This document shows positions 1-13,631 of a stretch of 64,000 nucleotides of DNA, piece by piece. The stretch covers positions 166,963,371 through 167,027,370 of the forward strand of contig CM035806.1 in assembly GCA_020466095.1 (NCBI GenBank), given 5' to 3'. This DNA comes from Chlorops oryzae (taxonomy: Eukaryota > Arthropoda > Insecta > Diptera > Chloropidae). The position numbers and the translations under genes were made by a program. Each line of letters starts with the position of its first letter. Positions within the stretch are counted from its first letter, which is position 1. The notes beneath the pieces were generated by a model. It saw only the letters and a list, made by a program, of their open reading frames with translations, ran no database searches and was not told the origin of the DNA.

Positions 1-1592
1 CGCGATAACAAAGTGTTTATCTCTTTAACACCTCATAAACACTGTCATCGATAGGAAAAAAATCGATTTTTCGTATCGGAATTTCATGCATATCTAACTG
101 TCAAAAGAAAATCAAAACAAAAAACGAAAATGGAAGGTAAAGACGAAATACTTTGCGTTGAATATTTATCTAATTAGTGGTATTCAAGCAACAGTGCAAA
201 TCGCAGTGTGCAATATTTGCACTGCTTTTTTTGTACGCAATTTGACAAGTGCAAATATTGCACACAGCGTTTGCACTGTTGCTTGAACACCACTATTATT
301 TGCAAATTATTTTTCCAGATATCAATAGCGACTGTCAAAATGCCATAAAATCTTGATCTTTGTCGCTTGAATTATCCATTTCTTTTAACTTCACAAAATA
401 ATTGTAATTTGTGTTGCTCATGTTTTGCAATTTTGCCAAAAGCAAAACTAAAAATTCCCTACAAACTACAAAAAATTCCCTAAATTTTTTTTCCACACGG
501 AAAAATTCCAAAAAAATGTATAATATGCGCAAGGCATAATCTTGTATTGTATGATTCTTGGTAGAGTATCGATGCTGAACGATAGTTTTTACCAAAAATA
601 ATAAAATTAAGGTTATGGGCCATGTCACAGAAATCGATTTCAAAACCGTGTAAAAATTATAATCCTCCTAAATTCTTTCAGTTATAGTTTTTTCTGGGTT
701 TTCCACTTCCAACTCCACGAGACGAGACGTTTATTTTGTCGTTTTTATTGATCGACAAGAAACTATATTCAAAATATCTCTTAATATTTAAGAATATACC
801 ATAAATTCCCTACATTTTGCCGAATTTAATAATTCTGTCCCTCTTTCCCTTCAAGTGATTTTCCTACAAATGGCAACACTGCTTGCAATTGTAAATAAAC
901 AAACAGCTGTGAAACTTAAACACCTCGCATACGTGGAACCGCTCGAAGTGTTTAGCTAAACATCTCAGAGTTAAACACCATATAGAAACGCGCTATTAGA
1001 ACATGTTTTTTTTTTTTCTATCTGAATGTCGATTAATTCCGATAGGGCTGGTAAAAATATAGAGAGTCCAGAGAGTCTAAGAAGACATCGAAAACAGTTT
1101 GAGAGCAACTATTAAATATGCTGGTCATTTTTCATAGCATACTTTAAGTGAAAGTTGGAACAAAAAATTCCAATTGAAAAATCCGAAAAAAAAGGAAGGA
1201 AATAATGTAATTGGATTTTATGAATTCTACATACTTACCTTTTGGCATTTTTGTACGTTTTCCATTTAATTTTGATTTCACTATGTATATGCATTATCAC
1301 ATATAAACCATACAAATCTTGAAGTACACACATGAATTGCCTCTTTTTGCTTGTTTGCTTGTTTGCTTTTTTGAATTTTCTCCTTTTTTGCTTTTCTTCT
1401 TTGTTTCTTTGTTTCTTTGTTTCTTTGTTCTTTGTTGTTGTGATTTCTTTAGTTTTGTCTAATATAGTTAGTTTTTTTATTTCGTTTGTTTTTAATTGTG
1501 ATGTGTAATACGAATTGTGACTTGAACTCTAATTGTGATTGTATTTGTGACTTATCCAATTGAACACTGCTGTTTGGTGTTGTATTTGATTG
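1..1592. other. AT-rich flank without a recognised gene
   Basis: No supportable coding exon was seen. It contains the near-palindromic MITE at 175-295 (separate entry) and simple (TTTCTTTG)-like repeats at about 1395-1435. Positions 1-50 and about 945-1000 carry loosely inverted similar sequence (CGCG, then GTGTTTA and TTAACAC words), which could be the two ends of a ~1-kb element cut by the window edge. A short ATG with a donor-like GTAAAG follows at about 130, but no partner exon could be tied to it. Confidence 0.5.
175..295. repeat. 121-bp near-palindromic MITE (TAGTGG ends)
   Basis: Almost the whole element is an inverted repeat. The left end reads TAGTGGTATTCAAGCAACAG, and the complement of the right end reads TAGTGGTGTTCAAGCAACAG; similarity continues for about 46 bases through GTGCAATATTTGCACT. 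The terminal hexamer TAGTGG/CCACTA is shared with the tandem units at 3060-4270 and with short elements near 13431 and 34750, so these may be one loose superfamily. The superfamily assignment is inference; the inverted repeat is visible directly. Confidence 0.75.
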
Positions 1593-2486
1593 TTATTCCA
1601 ATTGTTCGAAATACTTGATATGTACGTCCGCGAATTCCGTATACTGACGATCGAATACATCCGACCATTTTTCACAATCTTCAATTGAAATATCGAGAAA
1701 TCGTATGAACTCATCTCTCGAATATGTCTCTCGGACACCGCTATGAAAAATTACCCTTGCCAGTGCGATAACAAATTTCAGTAAGCTCACATATGTCTCA
1801 TCGACATGATCGTCCATAGAAATGAAAAATTGTAAGACCATATGGTGTAGTAAGGCCTTAACGAAACCGCCGTATTTCGATTGCGGCGGTATCAAACTAA
1901 ATAATCCGATAAATCGGAATTCCGATTTGAAATTCTCATAATCGGCCATAAGATCCATTTGTACGGGTCGCTCGATTCTCGCATAGACCTTTAGAACCAT
2001 TAACGATAGATATGGATATGTCCATGCAATTTTCACTAGATCATTTAAATCGATATTATATTTGTCTTGCAGCGGGCCCCAGCAATCGGGATCGACACCG
2101 ATAATTTCAAAACAATTGGTACTGCCATCGCTAAAGGCGAAAAATAATTTTACCAACGCTAGCAAATCGTCCCTCAGAGCGTCCATGTTGCTCTCAATTT
2201 GAAACATTCGCTCGTTAATGATCATCGGCTCGAACCGAAGTGAGACATTGACATAATGATAATATTGATATTCCCAATCGTCGTCGGCGTTGACAGCCTC
2301 GAATAAATTTGAGACGAATCGATCAGAATCGCCGCCGCAACTTTGCTCGATCCTCAGCAATTTACCGGGCGAAAGGCGACCCAGGCTGGTGATATTAGCA
2401 CACTTGATTAAATGCTTTTGAAAATCCTTGGGACTGAAATTGTACCCATCGGTTGAGAGAATTAAATGCATTAATTTTCCTTCCAT
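1593..2486 (-). CDS. Uncharacterised 297-aa acidic protein, single exon
   Basis: This is an uninterrupted reading frame from ATG at 2486 to a stop at 1593. The product begins MEGKLMHLILSTDG and ends YFEQLE. It looks like a real soluble protein: balanced composition, no low-complexity bias, many predicted helical and acidic stretches, several Trp and Cys residues, and no signal peptide. Hydrophobic stretches such as KALLHHMVLQFFI look like buried helices rather than clear membrane segments. I do not recognise a domain. The local sequence is richer in GC than the AT-rich flanks, which supports selection on the frame. An intronless single-exon gene in a repeat-rich fly locus could be a lineage-specific or retro-copied gene. 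No function is assigned. Confidence 0.6.
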   Translation of the reverse strand: MEGKLMHLILSTDGYNFSPKDFQKHLIKCANITSLGRLSPGKLLRIEQSCGGDSDRFVSNLFEAVNADDDWEYQYYHYVNVSLRFEPMIINERMFQIESNMDALRDDLLALVKLFFAFSDGSTNCFEIIGVDPDCWGPLQDKYNIDLNDLVKIAWTYPYLSLMVLKVYARIERPVQMDLMADYENFKSEFRFIGLFSLIPPQSKYGGFVKALLHHMVLQFFISMDDHVDETYVSLLKFVIALARVIFHSGVRETYSRDEFIRFLDISIEDCEKWSDVFDRQYTEFADVHIKYFEQLE

Positions 2487-3059
2487 TATAATAACTTTTG
2501 TTGTTTTTTATTTTTGTTTTTTTTTTTTGGTTTTTTTTTTTTTATTTTTATTTTGGGAATCGTTATAAGATAAAAATTTTGAAACTAAACTCGATTGGGT
2601 TCAAATTATTAAAAAAAAGAATTTTCTTCTCTGACTGCATGGAGCGAATGCCGATTTTCTATTTAGTTTTTTTTTTTTTTTTTTTTTGTTTTCTTTTCTT
2701 TTTTATCTATTATTTTCCTGTTTTCAAGTTTTGGTTGAATAAAAATTCTGTGGCAATTACGATACGTATATTTAAGGCATAAAAGAAAAGAAACGAACGA
2801 GAAAATAGCCCAAAAATTCCGTGTTTAGATTAAGAGATACACGGGAAGGAAACACATGAGAGTGACAGAGACGAAAGACAATCCTCCTCCCTGTTTAAAC
2901 GAGGACAAAGTATGTCTTAAGAGTGCGCTTCGTAAGACAAGATAGTTGGTTGAGAGATGTAGAGTTAAGCTGGGATCCCACTATCTGCGCAAATAGCACA
3001 ATCTGAGCCGATTTTTATCGGGGCCAGATCGGTACAAGTTTCAACAATTTCCACAATCA
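2487..3059. other. T-rich intergenic stretch with a dispersed repeat fragment
   Basis: Poly-T runs lie at about 2515-2545 and 2670-2705. Positions about 2800-2960 (words ACACATGAGAGTGACAGAGA and CTGTTTAAACGAGGACAAAG) recur at 13265-13395, some 10 kb away, so this is a dispersed repeat fragment. No coding region was recognised. Confidence 0.5.
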
Positions 3060-4270
3060 TTAGTGGTACTCATGCAGCTTCGCAAATGCCTTCGCAATTT
3101 TTCCCATCGTTAATTTTCATATATAAATTTTGACAGTTGTGTGACAAATTTCTCATTTCCCACAATTTGCGAAGCTGCATGAGTCCCACTATTGTTTGTC
3201 TGATAAATCTATTTATTAGTGGTACTCATGCAGCTTCGCAAATGCCTTCGCAATTTTTCCCATCGTTAATTTTCATATAAATTTTGACAGTTGTGTGACA
3301 AATTTCTCATTTCCCATAATTTGCGAAGCTGCATGAGTCCCACTATTGTTTGTCTGATAAATCTATATATTAGTGGTACTCATGCAGCTTCGCAAATGCC
3401 TTCGCAATTTTTCCCATCGTAAATTTTCATATAAATTTTGACAGTTGTGTGACAAATTTCTCATTTCCCACAATTTGCGAAGCTGCATGAGTCCCACTAT
3501 TGTTTGTCTGATAAATCTATTTATTAGTGGTACTCATGCAGCTTCGCAAATGCCTTCGCAATTTTTCCCATCGTAAATTTTCATATAAATTTTAACAGTT
3601 GTGTGACAAATTTCTTATTTCCCACAATTTGCGAAGCTGCATGAGTCCCACTATTGTTTGTCTGATAAATCTATATATTAGTGGTACTCATGCAGCTTCG
3701 CAAATGCCTTCGCAACTTTTCCCATCGTTAATTTTCATATAAATTTTGACAGTTGTGTGACAAATTTCTCATTTCCCATAATTTGCGAAGCTGCATGAGT
3801 CCCACAATTGTTTGTCTGATAAATCTATATATTAGTGGTACTCATGCAGCTTCGCAAATGCCTTCGCAATTTTTCCCATCGTTAATTTTCATATAAATTT
3901 TGACAGTTGTGTGACAAATTTCTTATTTCCCACAATTTGCGAAGCTGCATGAGTCCCACTATTGTTTGTCTGATAAATCTATATATTAGTGGTACTCATG
4001 CAGCTTCGCAAATGCCTTCGCAATTTTTCCCATCGTTAATTTTCATATAAATTTTGACAGTTGTGTGACATATTTCTTATTTCCCACAATTTGCGAAGCT
4101 GCATGAGTCCCACAATTGTTTGTCTGATAAATCTATATATTAGTGGTACTCATGCAGCTTCGCAAATGCCTTCGCAATTATTCCCATCGTTAATTTTCAT
4201 ATAAATTTTGACAGTTGTGTGACACATTTCTCATTTCCCACAATTTTCGAAGCTGCACGAGTCCCACTAA
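3060..4270. repeat. Tandem array of eight ~154-bp palindromic MITE-like units
   Basis: Units begin (TTAGTGGTACT) at 3060, 3216, 3370, 3524, 3678, 3832, 3986 and 4140. Within each unit, about 30 bases at the left (TAGTGGTACTCATGCAGCTT, then CGCAAATG) are inverted at the right (CAATTTGCGAAGCTGCATGA, then GTCCCACTA). Each unit is thus a ~128-bp inverted-repeat element followed by a ~26-bp linker (ATTGTTTGTCTGATAAATCT and a short AT tail). Units differ by only a few substitutions, so the array is young or homogenised. Two more units lie 44 kb away in SPoCk intron 2 (48515-48803), with the same linker. A MITE turned into a small satellite is the simplest reading. Confidence 0.9.
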
Positions 4271-4716
4271 TGATTTTATTAGAAATTTAAGCAATTTCAA
4301 ATTTTTTTTTTATGGGTATTCAATTTCTAGAGCAATGCCTGTATGATGACTTCAGAACACACACTCGCTCAAAAATAATCTACTCATTCGAATTATTGTG
4401 CCAATCTCGCCGGGATGCTGGGCATACATAAATGTATCAAAATTCCGACTAGAAACACTGAAATCCGAATAAATTTGGAATTTTATTTTAAAATCGTGTT
4501 CCAAAAAAAAAAAGTAAATAAAAAGGTTAAAAACAATCCATATATATATATATATATATAAATACATATATATATATTAAATATTGCAATGGTTATACTA
4601 TGAAAAACACACCATTTACAGTTGCTTCATTTTTTTTTTTTTTTTTTTTTTTGTTTATAGCGTCCATCAAAACTTGTAAGTCTTCATATGCCTTTTTAGC
4701 GCCCGGAATTTTGAAC
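4271..4716. other. Short intergenic stretch with (TA)n and poly-T
   Basis: It holds a (TA)n microsatellite at about 4541-4578 and a poly-T run at about 4630-4652. The phrase TCTAGAGCAATGCCTGTAT at about 4326 recurs nearly unchanged at about 41347, so it is a repeat scrap. No gene was recognised. Confidence 0.5.
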
Positions 4717-8796
<4,080 letters not shown>

Positions 8797-11657
8797 TTAC
8801 AATGCTGGCCCACCAGAAAAATCCTCGAAGCCGTCATAGTCATCACCGAAATCGGGGAAAGCATCCGAATTCTCTTCGCAATGTAAACGTAAGGCTGGAT
8901 CTTCAATTTCAGCGGCCATACGACGAAGATTTTCGACTCCCGTCAAGAGTTGTCTATGAAAAAAAAATAATAAAAAATAAAAAAAAGTCGAATTTTAAGC
9001 TTTTATATTTTTTGAATTGACGACTCGCAATAAGCGCTACCTTAGGTTATTTTCAGCATTTGATGCGGCACGTAAGAGTGCTTGAGATATTAGTTGCGAT
9101 CTTGTCAATGTTGGACGAAAATATTGACTTTCCGTTCGTTGGCTGCCACCATAGCCGCCAACAGCGCCGTCGTCACGTAATGCATCATTTTCACGACGAA
9201 GTAGTTCAGCTTCCTCCTGATCAAAAAAAAACAAAAGATTTTTTTTTTCAATTTGAAAAATTGAATTTACATTTTGGTCCTTACCGCCAACTCCGACAAT
9301 TGCTGCTTCAAACGCAACACTTGCTGCGCAGCTGGTGTCGCGGCACGCCGCCGGTTCTCCTCTTGAATTTGACGTTCGAATTCGTTAGCACGACGTGTCT
9401 GCTCGCACAGAGCAACACGAGTTTCGCACAACTCACGCTGCAGACGGTCGACTTCCAATTTCAGTTGAGACAATTGTGACTTCATGGCTGAATCCTCTGG
9501 CGAACCCATTGAGTTTGATGGTAGTCCGGCAGCTATGTCGGCAAGTCGCTGCGACGAATGCATAATCGGACCATCTGATAGAAAGTCGGGCAACATTTTT
9601 GAAGCACCATTACCATTACCACCACCACCACCATTATTACTATTTGGGACATTATTTGTTAATGTGGCAGCGTTGTTGCCTTCACTTATTGAGGGACCAC
9701 TACTGGCTTGGGTTAAATTTTGATTGTTTATTGTTGGTGCTTTTGCTGTTGAGGTCGCGGCTGCAGCAGCAGCAGATTTAGTTGCAGCCGCCGCCGCCGC
9801 CGCCGCTGCTGCTGCAGCAGCAGCAGCAGCTGCAGCTGATGTTGATGGACCATCGAAAGGATGAATGTTATCGGCACCGCTGCTGCTTTTGGTACGAACT
9901 CCACCAACAGCCCCTGCATCGATATTACTCCAAACGGCTGAAGCGGTTGCCTTAACAAAATCACGTGTCGGAGAGCTACGAGGCGAACTGAGATGCAAAT
10001 CGTGTAGGTACAATGCATCCATCCAATGGTCTTGCACAAAGTCGGGTAACGCTGCTGCAGAGATCGGAGGGAAATCCGATGGCGCGTGTATATTTGCAGT
10101 ACCGCTATCGACCGGTAAGTCTAATTTCAATTTCGATGGATTGGCTGAATTCAATGTATGCAGTGATAATCGATTCGGACGGTTCGGCAATGGTCCCGAT
10201 GCTGCGGCGCCTTCTAGCATCGACGGATTAGTCGCCGCGGATGAGCTTGCCGTAACATTTTTGATAACATCGGCTATACGACGACGCGGAGTTGGCGACA
10301 TTGCTGGCGGTAATGGCATATCGTAGTTTGAGTAGGAACGCGGCACGTATTTCTGTTGTGACTGGTGGTGACGTTGCCGATCTCCAACAGCCCCTGTGCA
10401 ATTGCTTTCAGCACCGATTGTCGAACTAGCGCCTAATGGTGCCGATGGAAATCCTGTGTTCTGACTACAAGCTGCTGCTGTACTGCTGTTAAATGTTCTT
10501 TTTGCTGACGAGGAGAGGATGAGGATGCTACGGATCCAGAATGAGGATTTAAACGAAATCCAGTCGGGTTGAATGTTGTGCCTGAGAAAAGGCTGAATTC
10601 ATCTCCACCGCCACTATTATTGTTGTTGTTGTTGTTGTTGTTGCGACCCGACGCTGTGTACTCAGCTAAACTTGCTTGCGAATCGAAAGAGGAGAAACGC
10701 GGTGAACGTTTCATGCGCGTGCTTCCGACATTGCTGGACCCAACAGCATCACCACTATCAGACACCGACTGAGGAACCTTGGGACGCGCACCCGTCGAGT
10801 TCTGCGTTCCGCCATTAAGAGTGCTGGCCGTTGTTACAGTCGTCGATGATGAGGACGCAGCAACAGCGGCAGTGGCCGCAACACTACAGATAGGATCGAG
10901 TGAAGTTACAGTTGTCGATGGTGCTGTAAACGCGCAACCGCTACTGCTGAGAAAATGTTTGAAAGAGAATGTCGAAGCATTCTGCGTCGGTGGTGCGGTC
11001 GCAACTGATGCTGCAGATGTATGCATTGCTGGTGACTGTTGTACCGAATTCATGTTGTTCAATTTATTGCTACCTGTGGCAGTGGAAAAATTACTTTCAA
11101 TATGCGATTCACTTCTTCTATTGCTAAAGCCTAAAACAGTTGATAATTAAATAACAACAACAACAAAAAAAAAATAAAAATAAAAAATAAAACGAAAATC
11201 ACTTCTTTTACAGGACATAATTGAATCTATAGATACCTTCGGGAAAATCTAAACCACTTTCGTTCGCTAGTATGTTTGTGTCATCAAAACCAACTGGCAG
11301 CGTACTAACACTATTCTGCGCTCCATTGAAGCAAACATCGGCGACCAAATCCGTCATTTGGACGCGAGCGCAGTTGTTTGCAATCGTTGATAATGAGGAC
11401 GAGGGTTCCGGCGAGTCGATTGTGGACGTTTTTGTGCTTGTCACAGACGTCACTATTTCCTCTTTTGTTATGGTCGACGTTTCTAAACTACTGCACGTAT
11501 TTTCAGCATGCATCATACTGTTTATTGCACTATTGCTATTATTGTTAGTTACAGTCTGCGTTTCATCGCACTCCACGGAACTAATAGTGCTAGGATGACT
11601 GCTAATTCCTTCAGTTACTTCCGGCTCTTGTTGTAGTTTACCATTTTCATTTGCCAT
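8797..11657 (-). CDS. Ser-rich coiled-coil protein with poly-Ala and poly-Asn tracts (frame break in exon 2)
   Basis: Five coding blocks join with consensus splice sites: 11657-11237, 11130 down to a frame break near 10450, onward to 9285, then 9216-9041 and 8953-8797 (stop TAA). About 866 aa. The N-terminal two thirds is low-complexity (Ser/Thr/Asn, poly-Asn at about 10616-10645, 18-Ala run near 9780-9840) with short conserved-looking blocks such as RMKRSPRFSSFDSQASLAEY and MLPDFLSDGPIMHSS. A coiled coil follows (MKSQLSQLKLEVDRLQRELC to LKQQLSELA), then LISQALLRAASNAENNLRQL and an acidic C-terminus DAFPDFGDDYDGFEDF. I do not recognise it firmly; the layout loosely recalls the endosomal regulator ENTR1/SDCCAG3, low confidence. 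Start: the ATG at 11657 (MANENGKLQQ) follows another in-frame ATG 24 bases upstream. Confidence 0.75.
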
Positions 11658-12248
11658 TATTTGTTTGATCGACCTCCACACCTCCTCTCCTCTAGCTGCT
11701 CTTTCTAAATTTCTTTTTGACTTTCGTGCTTTGTTTTAGCTGCACAAATATAGTAGTATATTCGCGTCCGATTGTGCGCTTGTATATATGTGTTTGGGTG
11801 TGTGTGTGTGTGTGTAATTGTGTGGAACGTCAGGGAAATCGTTTGATGTATAGGCTGCAGTGTTGCCACTTTGCGGATAATTAAACGAAATCTGTATATT
11901 TTCGCCTTCTTCTGTATCTTTAATGTATAATTTGTTTTTCGAACAATTTATGTATTATTAAGGCGAATTGCTATTTTGCAAAAATTTCCTTTTTTGTTAG
12001 CAAAAAAAAATCTGCACATAAAACCGCATCGGCATGCTAATAAAATATCGATATGTTTTAGGTGAGCCAGCGTGCTGGTGTAGTTTATCGGCCCTGATTA
12101 TTGTTGAAATAAAAGATGTTGCTACGTTTAAACTTATTAATTTTTTCGAACTTAAACATCAAATGTTAGAAATGTACTGTGCAAGTTTAAAAATGGACAC
12201 AAAAATAGTTGGGGAGATAGAGTAATTAATGTCCCAGCAAAACAAATG

Positions 12249-12886
12249 CAGTAGTTTCGCTATATAAGAAACTCGTTTATAAGAAAAACCCGCTTTTAAG
12301 AAAGGAATTTCAGGGCACCAAGTCCATTTATATTAAGCTCTGTACCTAAATGTTTGTATATAAGAAACTCGTATATAAGAAAAACCCACCTTTAAGAAAC
12401 TGTTTACCAAAACCATAAACTCTTTTTGCATGCGAAAAATTTTTATATAAGAAACTTGGTTTTTATCAAAAATTTAACACCCCTATTTTCAAATATCGGT
12501 AGTTTATATAAGAAAAAATTTTCTTATAAACGGTTTTTTTTTTTATAAGAAAGAATTTTCTTATAAACGGGTTCTTATATAAGAAAAACCCGGATATAAG
12601 AATGAAATTTCTTGGCAAAATCGGCTTTCTTATATAGCGAAACTACTGTATTTGAAAATAGGGGTGTTAAATTTTTGATAAAAACCAAGTTTCTTATATA
12701 AAAAAATTTTCCATACAAAAAGAGTTTTTGGTTTTGGTAAACAGTTGCGTGTTTTTCTTATATACGAATTTCTTATACACAAACATTTTTGTACAGAGCT
12801 TAATATAAATGGATTTTGTGCCCTGAGATTCCTTTCTTAAAAGCGGGGTTTTCTTATATGCGAGTTTCTTATATAGCGAACCTACT
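12249..12886. repeat. ~640-bp foldback element with ~230-bp inverted arms
   Basis: The left arm (from CAGTAGTTTCGCTATATAAG) is inverted in the right arm (ending CTTATATAGCGAACCTACT). Matched inner words include TCCATTTATATTAAGCTCTG against CAGAGCTTAATATAAATGGA, and AAAATTTAACACCCCTATTT against AAATAGGGGTGTTAAATTTT. The phrase TATATAAGAAAC and its complement recur many times. A central copy of the terminal motif sits at about 12625-12645. No coding capacity is visible, and no clean target duplication was found. Confidence 0.8.
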
Positions 12887-13009
12887 CTATACTCGTTTCG
12901 GAGTATGTACGCTAATCCATTGAGAAAACAATCGTCTCCAAAATTTGAAAACATCGATAATTTCAATAGTGCCATCGAATGTTTTCGACATATATAACTA
13001 TATATGTCA

Positions 13010-13400
13010 CTCAGGAGCCGTTTCTATTTTGGCTCTTTTCAACACGGTCTTGGGTACCCACCACGGTCTTGGGTACCCACCAAAATGAGCATTTTTCACT
13101 TAGGTACTCACCAAAAGTATTTCTCTCTCGCTCTTTTTTGCCTGCCGAGTAACATCTCTTTCTAACTGGCGCGAAATGTCCCGCCCAAAATCTATGAGAG
13201 TGACATATATAGTAATATATGGTTTTCGAGCTCTACAATAATTTATAAAATTTCTGAGCCGACCGTCGTTGCTACGTCCCCGTTTAAACAGGGAGACAAA
13301 TTGCGAGAAACTGGAAAGAAACACATGAGAGTGACGGAGATGGAATGTCTTTCGTCTCTGTCACTCTCATGTGTCTCTCTTAATCTAAATACGGACTACT
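13010..13400. repeat. Dispersed repeat with a 20-bp perfect-type hairpin
   Basis: Positions 13265-13395 share words with 2800-2960. A hairpin has stems at 13321-13340 (ACACATGAGAGTGACGGAGA) and 13355-13374 (TCTCTGTCACTCTCATGTGT) with one mismatch and a 14-base loop. A short direct repeat (CACGGTCTTGGGTACCCAC twice) lies at 13042-13080. The nature of the repeat is unknown. Confidence 0.6.
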
Positions 13401-13631
13401 TAGAAACCTGTATTGACATCTAATACAAACAGTGGTTTAAGCGAATTTGGTGGTGAAATTCGCCTTGCATCCACCACTATTGTAAACATTTTTACCAGTA
13501 TTTAAGCATGAGTTACATTTCGATTTCGATTGACCGGTTGCATTACGATCATATGATTCCGATAATTCATTTATCGAATTTACCCATCCATAGGTAGCTG
13601 AAAAACAGCTGTTTCAACTGATTTTAAAAAC

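Larger units (their letters stand above)
11658..13631. other. Intergenic region with a foldback element and dispersed repeats
   Basis: The region between the divergently transcribed coiled-coil gene (-) and Asciz (+) presumably holds both promoters. A (GT)n run lies at 11797-11813. A foldback element fills 12249-12886, and dispersed repeat sequence with a hairpin lies at 13010-13400 (separate entries). At 13431-13481 a ~50-bp palindromic scrap with AGTGG/CCACT ends is seen. TATCGATA-like words occur at about 12044. No further gene was recognised. Confidence 0.5.

Noticed and set aside
120..175. Possible first exon (ATGGAAG followed by GTAAAG)
   Set aside because: No downstream exon in a compatible phase was recognised, and the next sequence is a MITE.
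3060..4270. CRISPR-like array
   Set aside because: Spacing is regular but the whole unit, including the between-repeat part, is conserved and palindromic, and the genome is eukaryotic.
10433..10490. Short intron explaining the frame break in the coiled-coil gene
   Set aside because: The GTACAG to CATTAG candidate is 51 bases, divisible by three, lacks a pyrimidine tract, and leaves the downstream frame wrong.
8797..11657. Identity of the coiled-coil protein as Unkempt
   Set aside because: Unkempt has CCCH fingers and a C-terminal RING; neither is present here.
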